From Sporosarcina sp. (GTDB taxonomy: Bacteria > Bacillota > Bacilli > Bacillales_A > Planococcaceae): 64,000 bases of DNA. Positions within the stretch are counted from its first letter, which is position 1; each line of letters starts with the position of its first letter. The stretch spans positions 1 to 64,000 of the forward strand of contig NZ_JARICI010000052.1 of the NCBI RefSeq assembly GCF_029257255.1. The letters run 5' to 3'. Shown here in pieces: positions 17,191 through 26,036 of this stretch. Position numbers and translations under genes: made by a program. Below the pieces are notes generated by a model, which saw only the letters and a program-made list of their open reading frames with translations, ran no database searches and was not told the origin of the DNA.

Positions 17191-18309
17191 TTACTTATTC
17201 GTTTGTTCTTCCAGCAAAGACAATGCCAAGTACAGCAGAAACACATCATGCGTGCTAGATACTGATAGCCCCGTTAATTGCTCAATCTTTTGCAAGCGGT
17301 AAGACAGCGTATTTTTATGAATATGCAAGCGCTGTGCGGTATTTTGCATAGACTGATTTTCAGAAAACCATACCTTCAGGTTGTTCATTAGCTCTTCTTC
17401 TTTTATAAGAGGAGCTACAGTCCGGCTTAGGAAATCAGCACGCACGGCTTCTGGGATACTCTGTAATATAACCTCAAGACGTAGCTCATGCTCAAATACG
17501 ATCTCACCCGATCTTTTTGAGGCACTGACTGCTTGCTCCGCCTGTCCATACGATTTCGCCAGGTCGAAGTAGTCTGTCGGTGCACCTATACCCGCAACGA
17601 CCTTCACTTTTTTACGCCGTTTCATATGAAGCAGCAAGAATTTTAATTCATGTGCAAGTGTTTCCTGATTCATTTCGGGAAGCAACAGTACTATTTTGTT
17701 CTCCGCCCAGCGAATCATTTTCATGGAGCTGTGAATATTTTGAATCGAAGTAAATATATCCACTTCCTCGATTGAGAACTGTTCCAATAAATCCATCACT
17801 TCAATGACCGCCACTTGCCGATATTGCGTCACGTCAATTCCGAGCAACGTGCCCCTCTCCACAAATCGCTCGTCTTTCCTCATTCCCGTCAGCCAGTCGA
17901 ACACGAAGAACTCCAAATCACGTACTTTTTCAGCCTTCTGTTTTCGTTTCATGGAATCTTGAATGAAAAGCTCCGCCACACGCAAAATTAGCTGCGCCTG
18001 TGGTCTGATCTTCTCCGGTTCGCCGGTAATGCCGAGTGCAGCAATCGGTTCGCCGTCAATAATAATCGGCAGCACAATCCCTTTTCGCACACCCTGCAGC
18101 CGCTCGACTTCTTCGTTTCCCATATAGAGCACTTCTTTCTGCCGTATGCTCAATAACGCTCCTTCATGGAATTGATTGATCCGATCCTCTTCCGTGCTCG
18201 CCTGAATAAAGCCGCGTCGGTCCGTCAAAATGACTTGCTGCTGAATTAAATTTGATATTTCTTTAACCATTTCTTGTCCCAACTTATCAAACTGAAACAA
18301 TCGCTTCAC
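17191..18309 (-). CDS. CdaR-type transcriptional regulator (sugar diacid family)
   Basis: A 372-residue activator-like protein. The N-terminal part (residues about 5-135) matches the sugar diacid recognition domain, with GIVLPIIIDGEPIAALGITG. A middle GGDEF-like region follows, and the C-terminus is a PucR-type helix-turn-helix (NTAQRLHIHKNTLSYRLQKI). B. subtilis YsfB, a relative, is encoded next to the glycolate oxidase genes ysfCD. By that synteny this protein probably senses a 2-hydroxy acid and controls glcDF, although the YibE/F pair lies between. AGGGGTGAAGCG precedes the ATG. Confidence 0.82.
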   Translation of the reverse strand: MKRLFQFDKLGQEMVKEISNLIQQQVILTDRRGFIQASTEEDRINQFHEGALLSIRQKEVLYMGNEEVERLQGVRKGIVLPIIIDGEPIAALGITGEPEKIRPQAQLILRVAELFIQDSMKRKQKAEKVRDLEFFVFDWLTGMRKDERFVERGTLLGIDVTQYRQVAVIEVMDLLEQFSIEEVDIFTSIQNIHSSMKMIRWAENKIVLLLPEMNQETLAHELKFLLLHMKRRKKVKVVAGIGAPTDYFDLAKSYGQAEQAVSASKRSGEIVFEHELRLEVILQSIPEAVRADFLSRTVAPLIKEEELMNNLKVWFSENQSMQNTAQRLHIHKNTLSYRLQKIEQLTGLSVSSTHDVFLLYLALSLLEEQTNK

Positions 18310-18313
18310 CCCT

Positions 18314-18361
18314 GATGGAAACTGCTAGTTAGTGTTATCTTACGCCACTTCAGTTTCCATC
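18314..18361. promoter_or_regulatory. Long inverted repeat upstream of the CdaR-type gene
   Basis: GATGGAAACTG and CAGTTTCCATC are a perfect 11-base inverted repeat separated by 26 bases, ending five bases before the regulator's ribosome binding site. There is no U-tract, so a plain terminator is unlikely. It may be an operator for autoregulation or an mRNA hairpin between the two genes. Confidence 0.5.
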
Positions 18362-18378
18362 ACAATGGGTGAAGGTCT

Positions 18379-19794
18379 TTACTTGATCCGAACTTCCCTA
18401 ATCCCACAACTCCAAGCATTCATCAGCAACTGTAATAATTCCGCGTTTTCTATTAATGAAGACTTCTCTAATATAATTGAACCGCTAGTCTCCGTGTGTC
18501 GCTGCTGTGCGGCGAGCCTGTTAATCATCGCGAACTGCTGATGCTTTGTCAGCGGATGTCCGGATAAATTCACAGTATCCGAAGCCTTTCGTAATGTGCC
18601 GTTTCGCACACCGTGCAGTTCGATTTCATTGCTGACTTCTTGCCATGCTTCCGAAATATAGCCCCGCTGTTCAAAATAACTTCCATTTTGCCAATCTGAG
18701 CCTTCAAATTGTAGGTAAGGACCATGCTCTTTCGCCAGCTGTAATGAAGCTTTGATTACATGAAAACTCACTTGTTCAGACAGCTTTTCAATAAAGGACA
18801 GGGCCTGTTCGGAATGCAGGCCGATTCGTTGATCCGCAAGCAGTTCCTCCCAGCATGTCGCTTCAATATGCAAATCTCGTCCGCTGTCTTCTCTCTCCCA
18901 AAAGTCCAATATACCGTTGAGCAAACGGACTTGTATGGAACAGACCCGCGCCAAAACGTTATTGCGCATCACATGCGGCAGTTGAATGGAGGAACGTAAC
19001 CCTGTTATTTCAGTCTGAAATTCATCTTCAAAATGAAACACGACACCGTCACTGGACAGCAGTTGTTTCATAAGACCAATGGCCGAAAGCTTTTTATGCG
19101 TGATTGCCGGGTGGGCAACAGCCTGACGAAACGTATCACTGTCGACGTCGTGAAGAGAACAATTCAACACACGCTGAACTTCCTCCGTATCAAATACCAG
19201 CCATGAACCACATGCCTTCACTTGTTCCATAAATGTATGGGGAATTCGAATATGCTTTTCCTTCACCTTGCCGGATAAATACGATTGGATTCGCATATCC
19301 AGAAGATCCATCGAATGCGGGCCGCTTGTAGACTGACGCCGGCTAAATGTCTTACCAAGGAATGCCATCACCTCGTCAGGAAGCGTCACATATCCCTTGC
19401 TCAATACCCAATAGGTCTCCTGGACTTTTTGCAGACGGTGCACCGTTTCATTCTGCATCGCTGCCATCGCAATCAGCATCAGCCGTTCTTGCGGAAGTCC
19501 CATTGGCCAATCGTAATGATTGCATGTGACAAATTCATTCATATATTGACGGAGCTGTCCAATGGAAAGAAGCTGATCGCTTTCAGGTACAATTTGCAGG
19601 CCCAACCATTTAATTTCATTGGCGGAATAATGATGGATCCAGTTTCCGTACAATCCTGCGCTCATCAGTTTTCGAACGATGTGATGAAACCCTTCATATG
19701 CCGGCTTCCCACGCAATTGTTCCGCTTGTCTGTATAAAATATCGAGTAACGCACGCTCATGCGGCCGCTCTTCTATTTGTTCCAATACCTTCAT
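18379..19794 (-). CDS. Diverged ribonucleotide reductase large-subunit-like protein under a B12 riboswitch
   Basis: A 471-residue protein that resembles the large subunit of class I/II ribonucleotide reductase along its length but is much shorter than the usual 700 or more residues. Family-like segments are GLPQERLMLIAMAAMQ, QETYWVLSKGYVT, a stretch ending FEGSDWQNGSYFEQRGY, and LHGVRNGTL. The expected catalytic features are not visible: no N-x-C-x-E radical-site motif, no APTG(S/T) loop after VRNGTL (it reads ASDTVNLSG), and no C-terminal redox Cys pair. Either it is a pseudo-enzyme with a new role or a decaying paralogue, but the frame is intact. AAAGGAG lies eight bases before the ATG at 19794. 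Expression should be controlled by the cobalamin riboswitch and terminator upstream. Confidence 0.65.
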   Translation of the reverse strand: MKVLEQIEERPHERALLDILYRQAEQLRGKPAYEGFHHIVRKLMSAGLYGNWIHHYSANEIKWLGLQIVPESDQLLSIGQLRQYMNEFVTCNHYDWPMGLPQERLMLIAMAAMQNETVHRLQKVQETYWVLSKGYVTLPDEVMAFLGKTFSRRQSTSGPHSMDLLDMRIQSYLSGKVKEKHIRIPHTFMEQVKACGSWLVFDTEEVQRVLNCSLHDVDSDTFRQAVAHPAITHKKLSAIGLMKQLLSSDGVVFHFEDEFQTEITGLRSSIQLPHVMRNNVLARVCSIQVRLLNGILDFWEREDSGRDLHIEATCWEELLADQRIGLHSEQALSFIEKLSEQVSFHVIKASLQLAKEHGPYLQFEGSDWQNGSYFEQRGYISEAWQEVSNEIELHGVRNGTLRKASDTVNLSGHPLTKHQQFAMINRLAAQQRHTETSGSIILEKSSLIENAELLQLLMNAWSCGIREVRIK

Positions 19795-19811
19795 CTCGCC
19801 GTCTCCTTTCG

Positions 19812-19854
19812 TACAACAAAAAACAATCATTCCGCCTCTTCGGCAGTATGATTG
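19812..19854 (-). terminator. Expression-platform terminator of the cobalamin riboswitch
   Basis: On the minus strand CAATCAT-A-CTGCC pairs with GGCGG-A-ATGATTG around a five-base loop, followed by TTTTTTGTTGT. It ends about 18 bases before the start codon of the reductase-like gene, so it can act as a transcription attenuator when the riboswitch binds ligand. Confidence 0.85.
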
Positions 19855-19971
19855 CAATAGTTGTGAATGAGGAAACAAAAATAAGCAACTCTAAAGTAAC
19901 CATGCAAACGGCATGATTGTCAGAGACTTTTTTGCCTCCACCTCTCAACCCCCGAAGAAAGTGTCGCTTTG

Positions 19972-20130
19972 ACGATACGTGGCAGGTCTCCTGGCTTCAC
20001 TTCATCCTTCCGCCAAGCCTTCCCATGTCTCCATAGTGGCTAATTCTGGCGGTCGTCCGTGTGTACAGTTGCGGGGACAGCTTCGATTTTCGAATTCCCT
20101 TTTATACCTTGATAGGTACCGGCGCATCGT
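19972..20130 (-). ncRNA. Cobalamin (B12) riboswitch
   Basis: Read on the minus strand this RNA carries the class hallmarks in order: a P1 arm ACGATGCG pairing with CGTATCGT at the 3' end, AAAAGGGAA, CTGTCCCCGCAACTGT, GCCACT...GGGAAGG, and the B12-box tail AGCCAGGAGACCTGCC. It precedes the terminator at 19812-19854 and the reductase-like gene, so binding of adenosylcobalamin should switch that gene off. The ligand assignment rests on the well-known consensus. Confidence 0.93.
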
Positions 20131-20223
20131 GCAAACTCATTTATTTAGTTTGTTCCATTTTACCACGGATGAAGGAGAAGGTGGTAGGGTATGATCTGTG
20201 ACAGGAGAAGAAAATCACAGCAA

Positions 20224-21108
20224 CTATCTTTCTAAACTCGTTAGCAACAGCTCCGTCATTTCTTTTGAAACAATGTAAATTCTATGTGTATCATCAACCC
20301 GCATAATCGTACTCTTCTTCCCCTTTTCACCAAGCCACAAATGATACCCTTGTGTTCCGCCATCTTCATAGGTTACTTCCATGTCATAATCAGAAGCAGC
20401 CATATCGACTATGCCGGGCTGTTTCTCAGCATGTTGAATTGCATTCTGAATTACTACCAGCTTTTCTTTTTCCTCAATTTCTACAGAAGTGTTTTTATTT
20501 AACGAGCCGAAACTTTTAAACTTGGATATGTTAACTTTTTCTATTCCGCCAGCAACCTGAAATTTCACCTGCGTCTCTATTTGATACTTTTTCTCTTCAG
20601 CATCAATTAAATTGAAATCGACGTTTCCGTTCACGACATATTGTCCTGCCGGGAAACTTCCATTCATCACTTGCCACATAAATGCTTTGTACTCTTCCGT
20701 ATCACTATCAAAAAAACTGCCGCTGGATTCATAATCCATACGAAGTGGTTCCCCTTTTTTTAATGCGGTTCGCTCTAAAGGCATATCCATGGAGTATTCA
20801 ATATCATATTCTCTCGTTGTTTCGGTAATGGGAAAGTAAAATGGCGAAGTAGCATGTGTAATTTCGACTTCATCCTGATCTCCCGTATATTCTAATTCCG
20901 CATAAACTTTTATTGGTTCACTTATTTGATACTGCTTTTTTTCTGAAACTAGTCGATAGACAAAGTCATCTTCAGTCACATCAGATTGATTTGTCACTTC
21001 TTCTAAAACCTGTGTTCCCGGCTTTTCCCCCGCTTGCTCATTCTGCCCGCACCCCAGTAAACTGAATAATACGAAGATCAAACTGATTAACCATCCACTT
21101 TTTTTCAT
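20224..21108 (-). CDS. Predicted lipoprotein of unknown function
   Basis: A 294-residue protein with a lipoprotein signal (MKKSGWLISLIFVLFSLLGC), lipidated at Cys20. The mature part is hydrophilic and beta-rich, with YQISEPIKVYAELEYTGD resembling an Ig-like fold used by surface lipoproteins. I do not recognise the family. The ATG at 21108 is chosen over the start seven codons upstream because an AAGGGGG site lies before it. The gene is divergent from a 53-residue membrane protein gene and lies just upstream of the riboswitch on the same strand. Confidence 0.7.
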   Translation of the reverse strand: MKKSGWLISLIFVLFSLLGCGQNEQAGEKPGTQVLEEVTNQSDVTEDDFVYRLVSEKKQYQISEPIKVYAELEYTGDQDEVEITHATSPFYFPITETTREYDIEYSMDMPLERTALKKGEPLRMDYESSGSFFDSDTEEYKAFMWQVMNGSFPAGQYVVNGNVDFNLIDAEEKKYQIETQVKFQVAGGIEKVNISKFKSFGSLNKNTSVEIEEKEKLVVIQNAIQHAEKQPGIVDMAASDYDMEVTYEDGGTQGYHLWLGEKGKKSTIMRVDDTHRIYIVSKEMTELLLTSLER

Positions 21109-21231
21109 ATCGTATGCCCCCCTTCCCACTTAGACTATCAAAAGTGGATAAAGTTACATAATCCTCTTGTTAAGGTAAGGGTCTCACTATAAGATTTTAA
21201 TCAGTTACCTATAAGTAAAGGAGTTGCGTGC

Positions 21232-21393
21232 ATGTCTAAAAATATGATTTTCTTAGTTCTTGGAATACTGGCTGCCTGGTTTGTTATTGGTATTTTCACC
21301 AAGGATTTCAGCATTGATTATTTAATCTATCTGTTCTTCGGCGTTTTCCTCGGATACACAGTAGGGAAGAAAGAGGCAGAACCAAAAGAATAA
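21232..21393 (+). CDS. Small membrane protein, 53 residues
   Basis: ATG at 21232 preceded by AAAGGAG about nine bases upstream. The product has two hydrophobic helices (MIFLVLGILAAWFVIGIF and a second from about residue 29, LIYLFFGVFLGYTVG) and a charged tail KKEAEPKE. It is followed by a strong hairpin terminator. The gene is short but has good signals at both ends. Function unknown. Confidence 0.65.
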   Translation: MSKNMIFLVLGILAAWFVIGIFTKDFSIDYLIYLFFGVFLGYTVGKKEAEPKE

Positions 21394-21405
21394 CGACATA
21401 ACAAA

Positions 21406-21470
21406 ACAGGGTGCCTATGCACAAAACAAATGTGATGATGTACACAATTGTTTCTTGCTAGGCACCCTGT
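21406..21470. terminator. Terminator between converging small genes
   Basis: ACAGGGTGCCTA pairs with TAGGCACCCTGT, with further pairing (AAACAA / TTGTTT) inside the loop. T-rich bases follow on the plus strand (ATCGAGTTTT) and on the minus strand (TTTTGTT), so it can serve both the 53-residue and the 56-residue genes. Confidence 0.75.
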
Positions 21471-21489
21471 ATCGAGTTTTCTTCGCCGA

Positions 21490-21660
21490 TTACATTACTT
21501 GTTGTTCGCATAGACAGCCGCACTCCACCAATCCCTGTACATAAGCTTCTTCCCATGTAATACCATGGATAAAGCCATTTTCCGAGTATCCTGTAATTAA
21601 ATAGAATTGCTCATTTTGCTCTGGTAGTGCTGAATTGTTTTGATAGGTATTGTTTTTCAT
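21490..21660 (-). CDS. Small protein, 56 residues, with C-terminal Cys cluster
   Basis: An ATG at 21660 with a near-perfect AGGAGGTC seven bases upstream. The product has an Asn/Gln-rich start, then FYLITGYSENGFIHGITWEE, and ends with CGCLCEQQVM (three Cys near the C-terminus). It converges with the 53-residue gene. A cre-like site lies about 130 bases upstream. I do not recognise the family. The coding call rests on the ribosome binding site and terminator. Confidence 0.6.
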   Translation of the reverse strand: MKNNTYQNNSALPEQNEQFYLITGYSENGFIHGITWEEAYVQGLVECGCLCEQQVM

Positions 21661-21788
21661 AGAAATGACCTCCTGTTTTTTAGTGTTTGCACAGTATATG
21701 CCGGAATAGAGAATTTAGAAACCTATTCTTCTATTTTTCATTATGTAGCGCCGGCCTACTAAAAGCCTTTCTTTTATTAGACATTAAA

Positions 21789-21802
21789 TGGAAGCGCTTA
21801 CA
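21789..21802. promoter_or_regulatory. cre-like site upstream of the 56-residue gene
   Basis: TGGAAGCGCTTACA is near the CcpA-binding consensus TGnAAnCGnTTnCA, with a central AAGCGCTT palindrome. It lies in a 355-base stretch (21661-22015) that holds no gene, and the only nearby downstream start is the 56-residue gene. Confidence 0.5.
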
Positions 21803-21965
21803 TAGGAGAATAAAGGTATAAGGATTCCCTCTGAATTCTACCCGTATATACTTCATACATGTTTTTCATTTCTTCCTATTCAGTCTATTATACACGAACA
21901 TTTCGACTAGTGCAACACATTGTTTTGAAATCGATAATTAATCGGAACGGATTATGTATCTATAA

Positions 21966-22003
21966 AAAAACTTCTACTGCCAGAATAGACAGTAGAAGTT
22001 TTT
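21966..22003 (-). terminator. Terminator of the chemoreceptor gene
   Basis: AAACTTCTACTG and CAGTAGAAGTTT form a 12-base stem around about ten bases, flanked by A and T tracts. It lies 13 bases past the stop at 22016 on the minus strand. Confidence 0.85.
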
Positions 22004-22015
22004 CTGCTTTGATTT

Positions 22016-24118
22016 CTATTCTAATCGGAAACGGTTGACTACATCCTGCAATTCCCCGGCAATTTCTTTCATTCGGGTTGTAGATTCCGCCACACGCTCT
22101 ACTTCACTTTGCTGTGCTTCAGATGACGCGCTCACTTGTTCAGCGGAAGCGGCCGTTTCTTCAGATACTGCCGATACACTTTGGATCGCAAGCATTGCCT
22201 GGTCTTTGTGTACAAGCATTTCTTCGAGCTCGGCTGTCAGTTCCATGATGGCTTGACGCATTTGATTGGTCAATTCCACATTTTGCGAGAAAGATTCTTC
22301 CGTGCTGGAAACAGATTGATTTTGCTCCTCCATCACCTGCATATTTGACGCAATTACTTCTGTCGTTTGTTTTGATTCGGCAACAATTTCTTTGACAATT
22401 TCTGAAATGACGCTCGTTTCTTTCTGTGATTGTTCTGCAAGATTTCGTACTTCCTCCGCTACTACGGCGAACCCTTTACCATGCTCACCCGCTCTAGCAG
22501 CTTCAATACTAGCATTTAACGCCAGCAGGTTCGTTTGTGCCGTAATGTCGTGAATAGACGTGATGACCTGATTTATGGCCCCTATTTTAGCAGACAAAGT
22601 TTCCATTTGCGATTGAACTTTTTCTGTCATTTCATTGGCAGATGCATTATGCTCACGAAGCTTTTTCACTTCATTCATACCTGTCTCTGTAGAAGAAACG
22701 GTTTGCTTCGACAGCTGATTCATACTGCCCGACAGCTCAGATAATGCATTGATTTGATCCGCCAATTCAGCCATACGGTTACTTGTTTCTTCCGTATCTT
22801 CGGACTGCTTGGATGCTCCATGTGCAATTTCCGTTGTAGCCAATGAAACTTCTTCGCTTGCCGCCACAATCTCTTCAAATGCCTGGTGGACATGCGCAGA
22901 CGATTCGTTTAAACGAGTTGCTGCATCGCGCACTGAATAAATGGCGTGATTTGTTTGAACGAGCATATTGTTATAAGCCATCGAAACAGCTCCGATTTCA
23001 TCATTGTGGATTAACTTTTCTTCCACACTCTGTGTCATGTCACCTTTTGCAGCCGCCTCTATCGATTGCTGTAAAGATGATAACGGCTTCAACTGCTTGA
23101 AGATAAATCCTGCAGTGACTACAGTCATTAAGATGACCATCACGACTGCTGCAATGATCGTGATCCACAAAATCGCATTGAATGTCTCAAGGATTTTGGA
23201 TTTCGGGACAACTGTTTGCACAGACCATTTTTCATCAATCTGATCAAGTACGATGGGTGCAAATGTATTAAATGCTTCTTCATTCAATGACTTTGAATCT
23301 ACATATAGTGTACTAGTCTCTAAATTATTAATTTGCTGTTTAACAGGCCCCCAGTTGATTGCCTGCGCCATATTCGTGCCGTTCATTTCTTCCTTCAGAC
23401 TGTTGGCTGTTAAACTGCCAGCGTCTGTAATGATAGAAGCATAGCCGCCTTCCGGTTCAATATCTTTCACAATTTCATTTAAGAAATCGATGGATAAGTC
23501 CGTAGTCAACACACCAAAAAACTCATCGTTTTTGCTAATTAACGGTACAGATAATGTTGTCATCAGCACAATTTGACCACCAGCATCGTATTCATATGGT
23601 TCAGTCATGATTGCACGTTTTTCCGATTTCGGAATCAAGTACCAATCGCCCTCACCTGGTGTATCGTACTCACTAAGCGCTTCAACATTTACACTGCTTC
23701 CCTCTTTATATAAGTATGGAATGAAACGTTTCGTAGGATCGACCAGATTTTTATCTACGTTGTCGTCTAACGGTACAAACCCTTTTTCAAAAATCGCAGC
23801 CATTCCGGTTGCATCCATATTTTTTTCTAAATTGTTTTGAATGACAGAGATAATTTCTTCTGTCGATAAATTACCTTGAGACTGCAGCGTCTCGAAAATA
23901 TGCTTCGTCGTATGCAGCATTTCATTCGTTTTGTTAAATCGCTCACTCAACTTTTTGGCGTTTAACTGTGTGTTCTCCACCGCATAATCTTCGGCATCTG
24001 ACATACTTTGCTTATGCAAAATTGAACTCGTACTGACTGTGTAGATGACGAATAAAAGTAAAAATAGTCCAATGATAATTCCTGACAACTTCCAAGCAAT
24101 ACTTTTTAATTTTGACAA
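22016..24118 (-). CDS. Methyl-accepting chemotaxis protein
   Basis: A 700-residue chemoreceptor. One membrane helix lies near residues 10-30, a large extracytoplasmic sensor (dCache-like, about residues 35-290) follows, then a second helix ([17 protein letters not shown]), a HAMP linker and a long cytoplasmic signalling coiled coil with the conserved hairpin tip ([20 protein letters not shown] then [12 protein letters not shown]). It signals to CheA/CheW in response to an unknown ligand; dCache sensors often bind amino acids, amines or organic acids. The start is a TTG with GGGAGG nine bases upstream. Monocistronic, downstream of mdh. Confidence 0.92.
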   Translation of the reverse strand: MSKLKSIAWKLSGIIIGLFLLLFVIYTVSTSSILHKQSMSDAEDYAVENTQLNAKKLSERFNKTNEMLHTTKHIFETLQSQGNLSTEEIISVIQNNLEKNMDATGMAAIFEKGFVPLDDNVDKNLVDPTKRFIPYLYKEGSSVNVEALSEYDTPGEGDWYLIPKSEKRAIMTEPYEYDAGGQIVLMTTLSVPLISKNDEFFGVLTTDLSIDFLNEIVKDIEPEGGYASIITDAGSLTANSLKEEMNGTNMAQAINWGPVKQQINNLETSTLYVDSKSLNEEAFNTFAPIVLDQIDEKWSVQTVVPKSKILETFNAILWITIIAAVVMVILMTVVTAGFIFKQLKPLSSLQQSIEAAAKGDMTQSVEEKLIHNDEIGAVSMAYNNMLVQTNHAIYSVRDAATRLNESSAHVHQAFEEIVAASEEVSLATTEIAHGASKQSEDTEETSNRMAELADQINALSELSGSMNQLSKQTVSSTETGMNEVKKLREHNASANEMTEKVQSQMETLSAKIGAINQVITSIHDITAQTNLLALNASIEAARAGEHGKGFAVVAEEVRNLAEQSQKETSVISEIVKEIVAESKQTTEVIASNMQVMEEQNQSVSSTEESFSQNVELTNQMRQAIMELTAELEEMLVHKDQAMLAIQSVSAVSEETAASAEQVSASSEAQQSEVERVAESTTRMKEIAGELQDVVNRFRLE

Positions 24119-24199
24119 CTAGTGGTACCTCCCGATTTTTCGTTCTTTAGTTCTTCATCCTTACTTTCATTAAAACTGAAAAAAGTACTAGACATTACG

Positions 24200-24240
24200 C
24201 AAAAATATCTCCCTAAGTCTCAATCTAGACCTAGAGAGAT
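24200..24240 (-). terminator. Terminator of the malate dehydrogenase gene
   Basis: On the minus strand ATCTCTCTAGGTCT pairs fully, allowing G-U, with AGACTTAGGGAGAT around a six-base loop, followed by ATTTTTGCG. Confidence 0.85.
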
Positions 24241-24256
24241 GTCTATTGTCAATTTG

Positions 24257-25207
24257 TCACGACGTTTGTCGCTCACAAATTTCAATAACTGCCTTTACAG
24301 AACTTGCAGATTTGTCCAGTGCTTTTTGTTCATCATCTGTCAGCGGAAGCTCAATAACACTTTCAATACCATTTCCTCCAAGGACAGTTGGAACACCTAG
24401 ATAAATATTTTGATAACCGTATTCGCCTTCTAAATAAGCGATGGAAGGCAGGATTCGTTTTTTATCTTTAATGATCGCTTCCGCCATTTCAACGAGAGCC
24501 GCTGCAGGCGCATAGTACGCACTGCCATTTCCAAGCAATGAGACGATTTCGCCGCCGCCTTTTCGGGTGCGTTCAACAATCGCTTCAAGCCGGTCTTCAG
24601 AGATGATTTTATCCAATGGAATGCCGCCAGCATAGGAATACCGGACAAGCGGAACCATATCATCGCCATGTCCGCCTAAAACGAAGCCTGAAATATCCTC
24701 GACGGAAATGTTCAGTTCTTCTGAAACGAATGCGTTAAAACGTGCCGTATCGAGTACGCCCGATTGACCAATCACACGATTTTTCGGGAAGCCCGTTGTC
24801 TTATAACAAACATACGTCATCGCATCTACCGGATTACTTAAAATCAAAACCGTACTGTCAGGTGCATAACGTTTTACCTGTTCAGAAACAGATTGCATGA
24901 TTTTAGCGTTCGTCGCAACGAGATCATCCCGGCTCATGCCAGGCTTACGCGCAACACCAGCTGTAATGATGACCATCGCAGCGCCTTCTATATCCTCGTA
25001 ATTCGACGTCCCGGTAATCCGGGAGTTGAACTGCTGGACAGGACTTGTTTGGAGAAGATCCAATGCTTTGCCTTTGGTCGGGTTAGAGAGGTCCGGAATA
25101 TCAACTAAGACGATGTCACCGAGTTCTCTTTGAGCTGCCATCAATGCAACGGTCGAACCCGTGTGACCTGCTCCGATGACCGCAATCTTATGTCTTTTGA
25201 AAGCCAT
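24257..25207 (-). CDS. mdh: Malate dehydrogenase (lactate/malate family)
   Basis: A 316-residue NAD-dependent dehydrogenase of the LDH-like malate dehydrogenase group. Features are [10 protein letters not shown] (NAD binding), substrate loop [11 protein letters not shown] with Arg in place of the LDH Gln, catalytic Asp in GVLDTARF and His in GGHGDDMVP. It interconverts malate and oxaloacetate. In most Bacillales mdh sits in the citZ-icd-mdh operon, but here it stands alone with its own ribosome site (AAAGGAG) and terminator. A repeat array separates it from the ethanolamine locus, so a direct role there is only a guess. Confidence 0.9.
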   Translation of the reverse strand: MAFKRHKIAVIGAGHTGSTVALMAAQRELGDIVLVDIPDLSNPTKGKALDLLQTSPVQQFNSRITGTSNYEDIEGAAMVIITAGVARKPGMSRDDLVATNAKIMQSVSEQVKRYAPDSTVLILSNPVDAMTYVCYKTTGFPKNRVIGQSGVLDTARFNAFVSEELNISVEDISGFVLGGHGDDMVPLVRYSYAGGIPLDKIISEDRLEAIVERTRKGGGEIVSLLGNGSAYYAPAAALVEMAEAIIKDKKRILPSIAYLEGEYGYQNIYLGVPTVLGGNGIESVIELPLTDDEQKALDKSASSVKAVIEICERQTS

Positions 25208-25254
25208 GGAAACAACTCCTTTCTATAGAATTCATTTTTGCAGTTGTATAGCCG

Positions 25255-25395
25255 TATGCTCATAGAGTCATCGCAAGCGCTCATACAAAACGAAAATCCG
25301 CTCATTGAGACTCTGCTAGTGCTCATTCACGTTGTAAACAGGCTCATACGCATACCACAACCGCTCATATATAACGCATTCGCGCTCATAACTCA
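25255..25395 (-). repeat. 21-bp periodic array, TATGAGCGG family, inverted
   Basis: GCTCAT cores (ATGAGC on the minus strand) begin at 25259, 25280, 25301, 25322, 25343, 25364 and 25385, every step exactly 21 bases. The array fills the gap between mdh and the last shell-protein gene of the ethanolamine locus, both on the minus strand. No gene is visible in the gap. Confidence 0.9.
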
Positions 25396-25404
25396 CGCAC
25401 CAAG

Positions 25405-25740
25405 TCAGTCTTTCTTCGGTGCCTTCGCCTTTACTTCTGCTGGCTTCTGCACTTCAGGTACAACCGGCTCAGGCGGCTTCACCATTTCATACACTGAATC
25501 ATCAGGACGCGGGATTACATGCGCCCCCAGCAATTCGCCCACTCGTGCAGCGGCGTCACGGCCAGCGTCAACTGCTGCTTGAACTGCCCCTACATCACCT
25601 TGTACGATGACTGTGACAATCCCGCCGTCCACCATCTCCTGTGATACTAATTCCACATTCGATGCTTTAACCATGGCATCTGCTGCTTCAATTGATCCAA
25701 TTAGACCTTTTGTTTCAATCATTCCGATCGCTTGACTCAT
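25405..25740 (-). CDS. BMC-domain shell protein, EutM/PduA-like with tail
   Basis: A 111-residue hexamer-forming microcompartment shell protein. Residues 1-85 form one BMC domain ([43 protein letters not shown]). It then has a Pro/Lys-rich tail of about 25 residues ending KAKAPKKD that the other EutM paralogue lacks. The tail may lie on the lumen or cytosolic face. The start at 25740 has AGAGGTG upstream. It is the last gene of the eut run and overlaps the end of the EutN gene by 26 bases. Confidence 0.88.
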   Translation of the reverse strand: MSQAIGMIETKGLIGSIEAADAMVKASNVELVSQEMVDGGIVTVIVQGDVGAVQAAVDAGRDAAARVGELLGAHVIPRPDDSVYEMVKPPEPVVPEVQKPAEVKAKAPKKD

Positions 25741-26020
25741 GTAGATCACCTCTCTTCACTTCTGTTGAATCGATAATGCCAATAATGACCGCGTCAATGG
25801 GAATCGGGTTTTCTTTCGGCAAAATGAAACGTGAGGAACCACCGCTCGTAATGAGCACCTCGTCACCAATTCCTGCCCCGATCCGATCTGCTGCGACCAT
25901 ATGGCTTTGTATACTATTGCCGTGTGCATCAATCGGCTGGACAATTAATAGCTTCAGACCTGCCAGCCCATCTTCTTTGCGGGTTGCCCACACATTACCG
26001 ATCACTCTGCCCATTCTCAT
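25715..26020 (-). CDS. eutN: EutN/CcmL family vertex protein
   Basis: A 101-residue pentameric shell-vertex protein (bacterial microcompartment vertex, PF03319 type). It has [19 protein letters not shown] at the start, the [17 protein letters not shown] block and [11 protein letters not shown]. Pentamers cap the corners of the polyhedral shell. The start has AAAGGTG upstream; an ATG two codons later is possible. It sits between the PduL gene and the tailed BMC gene. Confidence 0.92.
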   Translation of the reverse strand: MRMGRVIGNVWATRKEDGLAGLKLLIVQPIDAHGNSIQSHMVAADRIGAGIGDEVLITSGGSSRFILPKENPIPIDAVIIGIIDSTEVKRGDLHESSDRND

Positions 26021-26036
26021 GCGTAATCACCTTTTT

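Noticed and set aside
20165..20223. Terminator after the lipoprotein gene
   Set aside because: TGTGA/TCACA pairing is too short and lacks a U-tract.
25259..25395. CRISPR-like array
   Set aside because: The conserved part is only about 7-10 bases, the period is 21 bases, units are degenerate, and no cas gene is present.
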